A stretch of DNA of 64,000 nucleotides from Roridomyces roridus (taxonomy: Eukaryota > Basidiomycota > Agaricomycetes > Agaricales > Mycenaceae). The notes under the pieces were generated by a model. It did not search any database. It was not told where the DNA came from and saw nothing but the letters and a program-made list of their open reading frames with translations. Shown in pieces: positions 1-10,499 of the stretch. The stretch is from contig JARKIF010000011.1 in assembly GCA_029378245.1 (NCBI GenBank), positions 372,001 to 436,000 of the forward strand, written 5' to 3'. A program made the position numbers and the translations under genes. Numbering within the stretch: position 1 is the stretch's first letter; each line of letters starts with the position of its first letter.

Positions 1-2147
1 GTCTTGGGATCGTCTGGGTGGCGTTAGATTGATCAGCCGCAGGCATGCCACAGGGCAGTGATTTGATTTAGAACAAAAGCGGCGCCGGATACCACACTCA
101 TCCCAGTACAAGGCCACCTCGTCAGACACAGCTCACCGAAACAAGCTATCACTTTGTCGCCTGCAGTGTCGAAGTGATCCGCATCAATCATCGATCATCG
201 ATTGCCGGGATGCCGAACTTGGGGGAATTCCTGCGTAATATAAGCGAATTCCCAGCGGCGGCTTGAGGATGATCATGAGACATGGGTTGCAGCGCTGGGT
301 ATATATCCATGGACAAGATCTGGAGCCTGCAGTGTGCGACAGCTGAGATCATGATCCGATCGGAGTTTAAAGCCCCGCTTGTTTCGTACCACCATCTCGA
401 TTCTCATTCCCCTCAGGCAACCCGCTTGGCTCATGGCTACAACGAATTTTCCTACTCGACAATCCTCTGAGTCCTGTCCTCGACCGCCTGGCCCGCGCGT
501 GGCTTCCCCGCCGACTAATCCCTGACAGCTGGCACCGTATCGAGGGTGTTGGGTGGAGTAGACTGGTTGTTGTAAAAGTTTGCGAAGAGTGGAAGTGGAA
601 GACATAGGCCAGAGCACGACATAACAGGTGCGTTTGAATGGACCGCGGCGCCGGGGGTGATGACGCGTCCAGTGCGTTTCCAGCTGTTCACCCCGGACGA
701 CCTAGGTGGCGTTCCTATTCAGTCTGGGTGGGAGTCTTGACGCCTCCGCGACCGCCGACGATCGCGTCCGGCCAGTTCTTTGAAGATACCTCCCTCTGGT
801 ACTCTCCCCGCCCCCGCCCATTTCGGATAGATCGTATGTCCGATACTCTCAGCGTTAACGCTCTCTGGACAATCTACGTGAGATGGACGGTCCATTGTCC
901 GCTCATTTGGCGAGTCCAACTCGGAGGCTGAATCGTCCAATTGTAAGTTTCTCCCAGCTACATCTCGTCGCTACCACCCACATCGACACATCTTCCGCTT
1001 ACTGGCACTATGCGTTTTGCTATGTGTTTACGTGTCGCCGCGTTTACTCGGGCTGCTTCGTTAGATGGCACTCCGGCGTCGAGTGCTCGGTTTCTTCATT
1101 TTTGGCCCTGGGAGGCACTAGAAGCCCAGGTACCGGCTCCGCTTCGATAGGCTCCGATTCAATCCCGGTACGCATCTCTTGACATTTTCATGCGGGTTCA
1201 GATCAATGCTTCTTCGCAGGACTCAATTGCATCATGGGCAAGTACTTATGTGGGGATGAATGATGCGCGACGACGAAGGTCCAGATCGCTCGCTACAATG
1301 GCATTGCATCTCTTTCTTCTCCGTTCTCCGGGACTCGACTCTCGGCCGAGAAGCCTGCTTATGAGTTTGTTTCTGCGGATACATAACTCGACCGGTCGGC
1401 GCTGATTAACTACGTTTTATTGCGCTAAGTAATCCAGGAACTCCAGTCGGCTGGCGGCTGCTGGCGGCGCGTCATAACACCACGTGCCACCGACTGGCCG
1501 CCGCCCCCGTCTGATCGTATCGCAAGAGGACGCCGAAATTGAATGGAGAGTGTGTCCGCATGACTTGTGTTGCATGACCTTCCTTAACTGCGCCCAGCCA
1601 TCCGCAGAAGCACGGCGACTGCCAGCAACACGCCGAACTCTACAAACTTCTGCAAGTGTACACAGAAGATGGGCAGAAATGTTTTTCAGCGGCCCACTCC
1701 CTCCGACTTCACGCTCCATCATGACGCCATTCCCCCGGGTTAATCAACGCGGGGCGGCGTGGGGGTGGGGGTGGGGTGTGATATCTCCCCAGGAACAACC
1801 ATTTTTCTAGTCCCTTTCGGTGCGAAGCATCCAAGTCATCATTCTGGTCGACGTTTTCTTGATTCCGGGTCTTTTAGACGGGAGCGCGACATTTCCTGCA
1901 CCAGAATGGAACTCGTTCCTCGACGGACGGCACCGAAATACGGCACTGGAGTCAAAAGCAGGCTCGCCGGTCGCACGAGAGCACGCGGTTTATTATCGGT
2001 AAATTTCGCGTCCATCAGACGGCGCGCGGAGTGGTGATGTTAAAAAGGTCAGCTGATGACACCCGCCGGCCCGCGTGACAGTTGGCCATATATATTCAGT
2101 GCTTCTCCACGGTAGTTTTTTTCCCGTCCTTGGCCTCTCTCGCTCTC
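1..2147. other. Intergenic, no gene recognised
   Basis: Short open frames occur on both strands (longest about 114 codons) but none has a recognisable domain, a convincing splice structure or codon use like the real genes nearby. The last part is the upstream region of the sugar transporter that starts at 2148. Confidence 0.5.
2088..2096 (+). promoter_or_regulatory. TATA-like box of sugar transporter
   Basis: An ATATATATT run lies about 52-60 bp before the transporter start codon, followed by a pyrimidine-rich stretch. Position and composition fit a core promoter. This is inferred from sequence only. Confidence 0.4.
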
Positions 2148-4029
2148 ATGTCTACCGAGAAGTCCCAGACTCCCCCCGCCGACGAAAAGTCGTCCATCGA
2201 CAAGGCCCACATCGAGCATGGCGACCTCAAGTCCGCCGCCGATTACATGGGCGATGCCATGGAGGCTGAGCACGCGGAGTACTCCATGACCGTCATGGAG
2301 GCCGTCCGCGCCCACCCGACAGCCTGCTTCTGGGCTTTTGTTATGTCCTTCACGATTGTGCGTCCCCTGACTCTTCCTTCATCCTCGTCATGCTGAAAAT
2401 CCCACAAGATCATGGAATCCTACGACGTCTTCCTCATCGGTAACTTTGTCGCTCTCCCAGCCTTCACCTCCCGTTTCGGTGTCTGGAACGAGGCCAGCCA
2501 GAAGTTCGTCATCGTCACCAAGTGGCAGTCGGCTCTCCAGGTCTCTGGTCAACTCGGTGCTCTCATCGGCGTCTTCATGGCGGGCCCCATCACCACTCGC
2601 GTCGGCTACCGCTGGGCAACCCTCTTCGGCCTCACCCTCATGAACGCCACCATCTTCGTGTCCTTCTTCGCCGACTCCCTCCCCGTGTTCTTCGTCGGCC
2701 AACTCCTCGAGGGTCTGCCGTGGGGTATCTTCATCGCCAACGCCCCCGCATACTGCAGTGAGATTGTGCCGCTGCGACTCCGGGCGCCTGCGACGCAGAT
2801 CCTCCAGATGTTCTGGGCTGTTGGGTCCATCATCGTCGGCGCTGTCACCTTCGTGTACAACGGCCGCGATGACAAGCAGGCTTACAAGTCCGTCTGCTTT
2901 CTTTCGTCCTTTTTCCTCCGCTGACGACCTACAGGATCCCCATCGCTCTGCAGTGGATGTTCCCCCTCCCGCTCATGGTCCTCATGTTCCTCGCGCCCGA
3001 GTCCCCGTGGTGGCTCGTTCGCAAGGGCCGTCACGAGGAGGCCACACGGTCCGTCGCGCGGTTGGGCAACAAGTCGCAACAGCTGCACGCAGGCGAGACT
3101 GTGGCCATGATGCGTCGTGTCGTCGAGCTCGAGAAGAACGCTGAGCAGCCCAAGTTCCGCGAGCTCTTCCAGGGCACCGACCTCCGCCGGACGCTTATCG
3201 TCTGCGGTATCTACGCAGCCCAGAATCTTGCCGGTAACTTGATCGCTAACCAGGCCGTATACTTCTTCGAGCGTGCGTTCCCGCTCCATTCTCCGCTGCT
3301 TGCTTTCCTTCTCACGTGCTCTCACAGAGGCCGGCATGAGCACCAACACCGCTTTCGCCCTCGGGCTCATCACCTCCGCGCTGCAGATGCTCTTCGTCAT
3401 GCTCTCTTGGATATTAACAACGTATGTAACCATATTCTCTTCGTCGTGCTCTCCTCATTGTTGACAACGTATTACAGATATTACGGAAGGAGGTCAATCT
3501 ACCTCTGGGGCACGCTCTTCAACGTCGTCATGCTCATCTCGCTCGGCATCGCTGCCTCCATCCCCGGCGACAACTTCGTCTCGGCGTCCAACGCCCAAGC
3601 CGCCTTTGGTCTCATCGCCTCTGTCATGTTCACGTTCGCAGCTGCCCCAGTCAGTTGGTGTGTTATCGCTGAGACGAGTGCGATTCGGTTGCGTCCGATG
3701 ACGACGGGTATTGGACGGGCCACGTATTACATCGTTGAGATTCCTTGCATCTTCCGTGCGTCTTTTGCTTCCTTCCTTCCTTCATTCATCGTCAATGCTC
3801 ATTTGATCTCACAGTCGCTTCGTGGATGCTCAACCCCACGGGTGCCAACCTAGGCGGTCGCTGCGGCTACGTCTGGGGCGCGACGGGTTTCGTCACCCTC
3901 GTCACCGCGTACTTCTGCTTGCCCGAGATGAAGGGTCGGTCGTATCGGGAGATTGATATCCTGTTCAAGAGGAAGGTGGCTGCGAGGAAGTTTGATGAGG
4001 TTGTTATTCAGCCGGAGGAGAACGAGTAG
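2148..4029 (+). CDS. MFS sugar:H+ symporter, alpha-glucoside permease-like
   Basis: Plasma-membrane sugar importer of the major facilitator superfamily. The start ATG gives MSTEKSQTPP, a charged cytoplasmic N-terminus. At least five introns are needed (near 2358-2410, 2889-2934, 3272-3329, 3422-3479, 3755-3813). Family marks are visible: ESYDVFLIGNF at the end of TM1, GYRWAT after TM2, PESPWWLVRKGR closing the first six-helix half, GRRSIY in the second half, and LPEMKGRSYREIDILF at the C-terminus. These match the maltose/alpha-glucoside branch of fungal sugar porters better than the hexose branch. The assembled length, about 530 residues, is normal. The substrate is inferred from subfamily motifs; other oligosaccharides are possible. 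The family is usually induced by substrate and repressed by glucose, but no regulator site was verified here. Confidence 0.9.
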
Positions 4030-5045
4030 AGGAGTCAGTCTCGTTTTATGCTACATCTATACTACGAAGGGGATGACTGGATGATGAATTGTATTTTAGT
4101 TTTCTTTCTTTCTTGCTTTAAACTGCGTGGATATGAGTACGCGTACATATGTAAGTACCGAGTTGAAGCGGCCCAGCTCCTTCTCTCCGGATGACGAAGG
4201 TTCGATCCCTCCAGTACTCCCTTCATCGGCGGCGCTTCAACTTCTTTTGCCTCCATGTTGAACAGCAGCTATGTATTCTGTCAAAATTCATTTTGGAAGT
4301 GGTCGGAAAGAATACATTGGGCCAGTCAAAATGCGTATTCCAAGTAAGGTACCCCCGATTCTCTGAATCGCATCGCTCGATTCCACGCTCAGGCATGTTA
4401 CTCCGGCGAAAATTCATTCTTTTTCCATTTCATTTTCCCATTTCATATAAGGATATCAGGATGCGCTTCGAACCTCGGAGAAGAGAGGATGTATCTCAAA
4501 GCACTAGTTGCGATCGCCAGTGTTCAGGCTTTGGGAGGAGGTAGAAGCGTAGAATGCCCGTGGAGGAGAAGGAGTGAAGCTGGGATTCGAGCGGGGTGAG
4601 AATCTAATACCCTGGACTTAAGCGTAAAAAATGAGGTGGGGACGCAAACATCACCCAGCCGCAAGTCCAACGGGGGTTGAACGGGGGTTGAATTCTGTTA
4701 TGACTTCGAAACATCTTCAACATGACCCATTGCCAGTGGGTCCTTTGTATCACCTGATGGGATGTATAGGATAGGTACATCTGTAATCAGGATGTTCATT
4801 GGGATTCCCACCTCAGACCGATTCAGAGTTGCAACTTGGCGGACTTCCAAGGAGACCGTTGGCAGACACGTTGAACCTCAGGTTACGAAGGCCATAGCCG
4901 GAGAAAAAGCGACCTACCGCCAAATCACCCATCCCCGAATCGAACGAGGTCCGTTCTGCGTAGTTTGTTTATCAGGGGCACATTTTTACAGATTGCACGC
5001 CGTGTGCTACTGGGTGTCTTGTGAACCTCGAAGCTCTTTGCCAAT
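4030..5045. other. Intergenic, 3' region of transporter
   Basis: No gene is seen. It holds the transporter 3' untranslated region, a direct repeat of acgggggttga near 4670-4690 and scattered stops in all frames, leading into the F-box fragment. Confidence 0.5.
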
Positions 5046-5262
5046 GATACTTGTTTCGGCGTCGGACCACAACAAGAGCATCATCCTGGTCAAGTCTCTG
5101 GCAGCAATATCGTCCGCGCGTGCGCAGGGCAAGCGTAGGATTGGGTCTTTCAGGTACATTCGAGAGTACGTTCATAAGCACGCGGAAAGCGGGAACTCCA
5201 CGCTTCACGAGCTGCGCGCACATGGAACGGAGATTGATATAGGCATGGGACCAAAGTGGTGA
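5046..5262 (+). pseudogene. C-terminal fragment of an F-box/LRR-like protein
   Basis: The last ~70 codons of this frame resemble the C-terminus of the intact F-box protein encoded on the opposite strand at 5709-7034. Aligned landmarks are a serine/isoleucine-rich strand, then SLAAISSARAQGKRRIGSF against SIAAMLAKRAEGPGTIRSF, then LHELRAHGTEIDIGMGPKW against LRELRGRGVNIEIGWGPQW. The fragment ends in a stop at 5260-5262. No F-box or upstream repeats were found before it, and the frame upstream is not gene-like. It is best read as a relic of an inverted paralogue, though it could be the last exon of a badly degraded gene. Confidence 0.6.
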
Positions 5263-5708
5263 ACTGGAGGAATTTGCCAGTTTTGCGAGTGGAGTTCGTT
5301 GCAGACTATCTTCAATCCTTGATTGCTCCTTGTTCATATGAATATATTCCCTAGGTCAACAGCTTCTCAGGACCGTCGATACTCCCCTCCTAGTCCCAAA
5401 TATTCTTTACCCTTCGACTCACGACTTCGTATGAGCCGATCCTGTTTCTGTCATTTGATTCAATTAATCTGCGTCTGTGGGTAGCGAATACTCCCGCTGG
5501 AGAGTGTGGATCATCTTGTTCAATGTCCAAACCCACCCTCGCAATCTTCCGCCAAGGACCGATGCAATCAAAGCCAGCCTTTCTCGACGTGGTCGGTGCT
5601 TCGACCTCCGCTACGCCGACGACCCGGATGCAGCCTTTCGATTTGGTAAACGACATACATGCAAAGGACGAAAACACAAACGTACGAGGTGGGTTTTGCC
5701 CGTTTTCG

Positions 5709-7034
5709 TCACAAAACTGCCAAGTTCCTGTACCACTGCGGTCCCCACCCAATCTCAATGTTCACTCCCCTCCCACGCAACTCTCGGAGCTCTAAAAGCG
5801 CCCTCTCCGCATCCTCATCGCGCCAATTTCCCCGCTCCTCAGTGTACTGGAACGATCGGATCGTCCCTGGTCCCTCCGCGCGCTTTGCTAGCATTGCAGC
5901 AATGGAGTGAATCGATATGCTCGTCCGACAGTCGGTGACGTTCAGCGATTCCAATTCGGGGAGAATGTCCCGCTCGCCAATATGTTGTAACATATCTTCC
6001 CAATCGCCGGGGTCACACGGGACGCCGGAGAGTGTGAGCGCGCGGATAGTGGGCATGAAGGAGATACACTCCTGCGCATCCCAGAGCGTGCTGCCGCTGT
6101 GTGGCGGGGATTTCAGCAAGAGTTTGTGTATGGGGCATCCGGAGCGGGAGATGAGGTCGCGGACGACGGGGACTGCCGCGGTGGAGAAGTTGCGGATTTC
6201 GAGGTCAGAGAGTAAAGGCGTTTTGATGTGCTTGAGGACGCCGAATGACAGAGTGCTGATGGTGCGCAGGTGGCGGAGCTCGACAAGTCCGGTCGATATA
6301 TCCGCCTGGGGCTGTAACCTCGCATGCAGAGTGACGAGGTTTGCGGTGAGTTGTAATATCACCAGGGCTTCCCGTATAGTTTGTCCGTAGAGTGTGAGAT
6401 CGGTCAGTTGGGACCACGGAACGGAGATCTGCGACGATCTCATATGCGAGAGGTGCAAAATCCGGAGCCGTGGGGTGATTGGAAGTGTGATCCTCCAATC
6501 CGTCTGGCCCATGAAGTTTCCTCGATGCTCGAGGGCGAGCTCCTGCAGGGAGGACAGCAATACTTCCCCGGGAAACGCGATGGGTCCAGATACGTACAGC
6601 CTCAAGTTGAGAAGTTGGGCAAGGTAGGGAGTGAGGATGGCAAACTCCTCCCCGGTGGTAGACAGTGTGGCATCGATCCGGAACGGGAGGCTCCCGACGC
6701 GAGAAAGCCGAGATCGTAGCAGATTCGCCAATATCCTAGCATGCGCCGGCAGAGGGCCTGCGATCGCTGGCCACAGTCGAGGACAGGAGAGAGCTACCGC
6801 CCGCCATTGCTTGCATACGCTCGCTAGCACCAAAGGACTGCCTAGATAACGCTGAAAGATTTCCGTAGTCGTGTCGTCTGGGAGTGTGAGCACTGGATAG
6901 ACGACGGAATGTAGAGCCGTCCGAAGTGATGCCTCTTCCCTGTGGAGTAGGAACAGTTGCGTTTCCAGTTCCACGATCTTGGATTGAACTTCTGAGAGAC
7001 GGGCGCGGAGTTGAGCGTTGGTGGCAAGAGACAT
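5709..7034 (-). CDS. F-box domain protein with N-terminal coiled coil
   Basis: Predicted substrate adaptor of an SCF (Skp1-Cullin-F-box) ubiquitin ligase. One exon, about 441 residues from the chosen Met (MSLATNAQ); an in-frame start lies upstream near 7157 but lacks family resemblance. Residues ~1-40 form a short coiled coil (LRARLSEVQSKIVELETQL). The F-box follows at ~50-95, with core LPDDTTTEIFQRYL and a conserved Trp in VCKQWRAVALSCPRLW. The rest is leucine-rich with irregular repeats suited to substrate binding. This N-terminal layout is typical of the very large F-box families of Agaricomycetes. The target is unknown. A decayed inverted relative lies 450 bp beyond its 3' end. Confidence 0.8.
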   Translation of the reverse strand: MSLATNAQLRARLSEVQSKIVELETQLFLLHREEASLRTALHSVVYPVLTLPDDTTTEIFQRYLGSPLVLASVCKQWRAVALSCPRLWPAIAGPLPAHARILANLLRSRLSRVGSLPFRIDATLSTTGEEFAILTPYLAQLLNLRLYVSGPIAFPGEVLLSSLQELALEHRGNFMGQTDWRITLPITPRLRILHLSHMRSSQISVPWSQLTDLTLYGQTIREALVILQLTANLVTLHARLQPQADISTGLVELRHLRTISTLSFGVLKHIKTPLLSDLEIRNFSTAAVPVVRDLISRSGCPIHKLLLKSPPHSGSTLWDAQECISFMPTIRALTLSGVPCDPGDWEDMLQHIGERDILPELESLNVTDCRTSISIHSIAAMLAKRAEGPGTIRSFQYTEERGNWRDEDAERALLELRELRGRGVNIEIGWGPQWYRNLAVL

Positions 7035-7157
7035 GATGTGATTTGTTTGCACAGCTTTGGACTCGACTTCCTTCCCACCATCATCGTGACTCGGTGAATT
7101 CTTCAGCACAACGCGCTCGGGGCAGGGGTTCAACAGACGACGCGCCTCATTCCGCAA

Positions 7158-7909
7158 GAACTAGTGGATCTCATCCACGAAAACCTCCGGTACTCAAATC
7201 CTGCGGCCTCGCTGCCCGCACCGTTGTTCGCCCCGCCCAAGCCCATTCATTCCGGAAGATTTTGCTTCTCCCCATGAACACGGATTCAGCACATGCCAAA
7301 ACCTTGACAAAGTACCATGACGGATCCCGACGCGTCGTGCGAGTTGGACGAGCACGGAGAGTATCTGGCGGATCGTTGTACTCCTTGGATCAAGTCCGGG
7401 CGAACGCTTTCCCTCATTCCCCGCTTCTTAATCTCAAGGCTCAAGCTCATGGCTCTTTTGGCAGAAGCGAATGGTGTTATTCAGGAAGGTTCAGCACGAT
7501 CTCTCGGACTAAAACAGAGAGGGACTAAAACAGAGAGGGGCTCACTTGTTGAAAGATGCCTTCTTTGCAGATACTTGGCGACTCCTGGTCTTTCCTACCT
7601 AGCACCCTGAGGCTCACTGCCCCAAAATCCCAAATCTTGGTCTTGCGACTTCAACCAATCAAGAGTTCCAATTCGCCTGGCAGCCGGCGGTTCGATTCCG
7701 TGGCTGGGAATTCGGTTCTGTCTTGCATGCATCCTTTTGCATCGAATTTCAAAGTTTCTTGCCTGGGACTCAGGCCTCAGACTGAGAGTCTCTAGAGTCT
7801 AGACGTTGATCATGAATCTTCTCCAACTCTTGGCATCACTGATAGCCGATCGGCGGAGACACGGTGCCGACAGCTTTCATATTCTCACCACCACCATCTC
7901 ACCGTGACA
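7158..7909. other. Intergenic between divergent F-box and PDI-like genes
   Basis: The shared upstream region of two divergent genes. A perfect tandem duplication sits in the middle. No coding exon is recognised. Confidence 0.5.
7506..7537 (+). repeat. Perfect 16-bp tandem duplication
   Basis: The unit ggactaaaacagagag occurs twice with no spacer and no mismatch. It is noncoding and probably a recent slippage event. Confidence 0.85.
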
Positions 7910-9694
7910 ATGCGTCGACTCTGCCCTTCCTTTCTGGCCTCACTCTCTTTACTCGCTCTTCCCTTCCTCGTCAACGCATCTCGTCTAACCAAGGTCTCTT
8001 TGGCCGCCTTTTACGATGGCCTGTATGTCGAATGGACGTTCTCGAGTTCCGAGTCTTATCGTGGAATCGCAGCGCCAGCGCCGACGCTAGGGTCGACTTT
8101 CTGGCTCAGATAGATGAAGCTACGGTGCAGCTCGCGACGCACGATATCCATGTCACCAAAGTCGATTGTGCCACCGAGACAACTTTGTGTGAGCTGCACA
8201 AGCCTGGCCCATTGCCGTGAGTGCACCACCCTCCTCTTTGTGTTACATACACCTGACGACCATTCAGCTTCCTGCGCGTCTACCACTATGGTATACCTAA
8301 TGCGTATCATGGAAAGAGCATGGAAGCAACGGACATTGTAGCGTACCTGCTCCGGTGCGTCAGCGTGGCTTCATCTTTGTGTGCTTTTTTCTCATCCCAC
8401 GAGCAGGCGATATACAGATACGATAACCGAAGTCAACGTAAACAACTTCGAAGTATTCAAGCAGACCGACACATTCGCTGTCCTCGCATTCGTGCGCGAA
8501 CCCACCGATGCGCCCGCCGCAGCCCTGAAAAGCGCCGCACGCAAGTTCCACCAGCAGATCCTGTTCGGCATGTCCACCGACCCTGAGACTGCCGCCAATG
8601 CTCAGGTCTCCATTCCCTCCATCGTCGTCTATCGCACCTTCGACGACCCCCGGACGACGGTCTACCCAGGCAACATCTCCGAGCTCTCCGCAGCCACGCT
8701 CGAAGCCTGGCTGACCGACCTCAGCCTCCCTCTCATCGGCGAGTTCAGCGAAGCAAGCATCAGGGAGTACATCGACTACTTTGACGCCGTGCAATGGACC
8801 AAACCGATGGCGACCATCATACTCGACCCTACCGAGCCGAGCGCAGGTCCTCTCATCGCCTCCCTCCGGCCTCTGGCAGCAAAATACCGCTCCGAGATGG
8901 TGTTCAGCTGGATGGACCTCCGTATGATCAACCCCAATACTGTCCCTGCCTACGGCTTCGCCGAGATCAACCAGCCGAGTTTCGTCATCCAGAGTATGAA
9001 GATGTACCCGCAACCGCGGCGGCAATATCCTTACGACCAAAAGGTGGAATTGGATCCGGAGGGCGTAGAAGCGTTCGTAGAGTTGTATCTCAAGGGCGGT
9101 GTCATGCCTGCGCCGCTGACGCGCCCTATCCCTGTGGAGCAGCCATGGAATGTGTACGAGCTCGTCCGCGCCGAGTGGGACGAGGTCGTGTTGGATGACA
9201 CGAAATATGTGTTTATCGAGTTCTATGGGGACCATGAGTGAGTTTAGTTCTCCTATGCCTGCGCCGCTAACAAGGCTCGCAGACGCGATGAATCTCAGCT
9301 CTTCATGCCGACGTGGTACCAACTTGGCGAACGCTTCGCGGGTTTGAAGGATAAGATCACGATGTGCGTTCTCACCCCTTGAACTGCAGTATACTCACAT
9401 TCCTTTGTGTCCAGCGCACACATGGACGCAGACGGTAACGACGTGCCTCTCTCAGTCGGTCCACTCCCTCGTTATCCAGCTTTGACGTTCAAGCCCGCTG
9501 GGACACGCGAGTTTATCCGATATGAGGGCGAGTTGGAGATTGATGAGCTTGTGGCGTTTGTTGAGGAGCATGCGGGAAATTCTCTGCTGGGGCAAGGTGG
9601 AGATGGAGTTCAGGATTTGGAGGGCGTCGGTTCGGGGGAGCAGGTGCCGATTATTGGTGGGTTGGATTCGGAGATGGACGTTGCGTTGGGATAG
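7910..9694 (+). CDS. Protein disulfide isomerase homologue lacking CXXC sites
   Basis: Endoplasmic-reticulum-type PDI fold (a-b-b'-a') without thiol-disulfide catalytic motifs. Start MRRLCPSFLASLSLLAL is a signal peptide. Domain a ends in IHVTKVDCATETTLCELH; domains b/b' follow from TITEVNVNNFEVF; domain a' contains VLDDTKYVFIEFYGDHE. Introns lie near 8219-8269, 8356-8406, 9238-9281 and 9364-9412. Spliced a' reads FYGDHERDES then QLFMPTW where PDI has FYAPWCGHCK then a PTW. C-terminal KPAGTREFIRYEGE matches classical PDI. No HDEL-type tail precedes the stop; the protein ends in DSEMDVALG. The frame changes between signal peptide and first domain (7990-8105): either an unseen intron or a frameshift. 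It is likely a redox-inactive chaperone-like paralogue or an early pseudogene. Confidence 0.7.
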
Positions 9695-10499
9695 GCTGTG
9701 GTCGAAGGCGACGTTGGTGTGGAGGCGGATGTTTGACACGTTGCGTTATTTTTCTTGGTTCTCTTCTCTTCTGAAAAAAAGCGGACTCGCTTTTCTATTG
9801 GGTGTCATTGACTGGAGCAGGTCCGTCCAGTGGTTTCATATTCACTCGTCCCAACTCCAAACTGCTCTTGATCTTGACACGGTGCGACGCCACAGCAGGG
9901 ATTAGAAGTTCCCCATGGTGCGTCCATCACCCAAGGGTCTCATGATTCCAATAATTCTGACCATATATTTCGATTTGATTTCAAACCTCGCGACGTGATT
10001 CGGCGAACCCTGCTTTGGATTCGAGCGGCGTGTGTGTCCCGTCCGGGAGCTCGCTGAGGCGTCGCTCTTCATGTGTGTCGGAATGACGCCGTCCGTTTTT
10101 GATATTCTACATGCGGACAGACCACTTCCTGTGCATGAAAATACGCAGGGGACGATCAGGTGAGTTTTTGCTTCCCCTGGGGTCTCATTTGATGGACAAA
10201 ATTGGCAAGCCACACGAAGCGGTTTGACTGTGCTGTCAAACCCACGTCAGGTAGGTAGGTAGTAGGTATATACACGGCACGGTCCGGATAACAGAGAGGG
10301 CTGTCGCTCTGATTTCGGGAGACGTCTGAGACTAAGTAAGGTAGGGGACAGGCGGATCAATCTACATCAATTACTACTACTTGTAAGGAGAACAATGAGC
10401 TCCACTCAGTACTGCTACAATTCTGGCTACCATCCTGTCCTCTCCTTCCATTGAGGCCAAAAATATTCAAAATCTGACACTCCATTATCCCAGGGTGAT
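9695..10499. other. Intergenic with short taggtag microsatellite
   Basis: No gene is seen. A short imperfect gtaggtaggtag tract lies near 10248-10268. The two flanking genes converge here. Confidence 0.5.

Noticed and set aside
273..617. 114-codon minus-strand ORF
   Set aside because: Low-information composition, no domain, and an overlapping frame on the other strand.
4930..4950. T-arm-like sequence ccgaatcgaacgagg
   Set aside because: No acceptor, D-arm or anticodon arm could be fitted on the minus strand.
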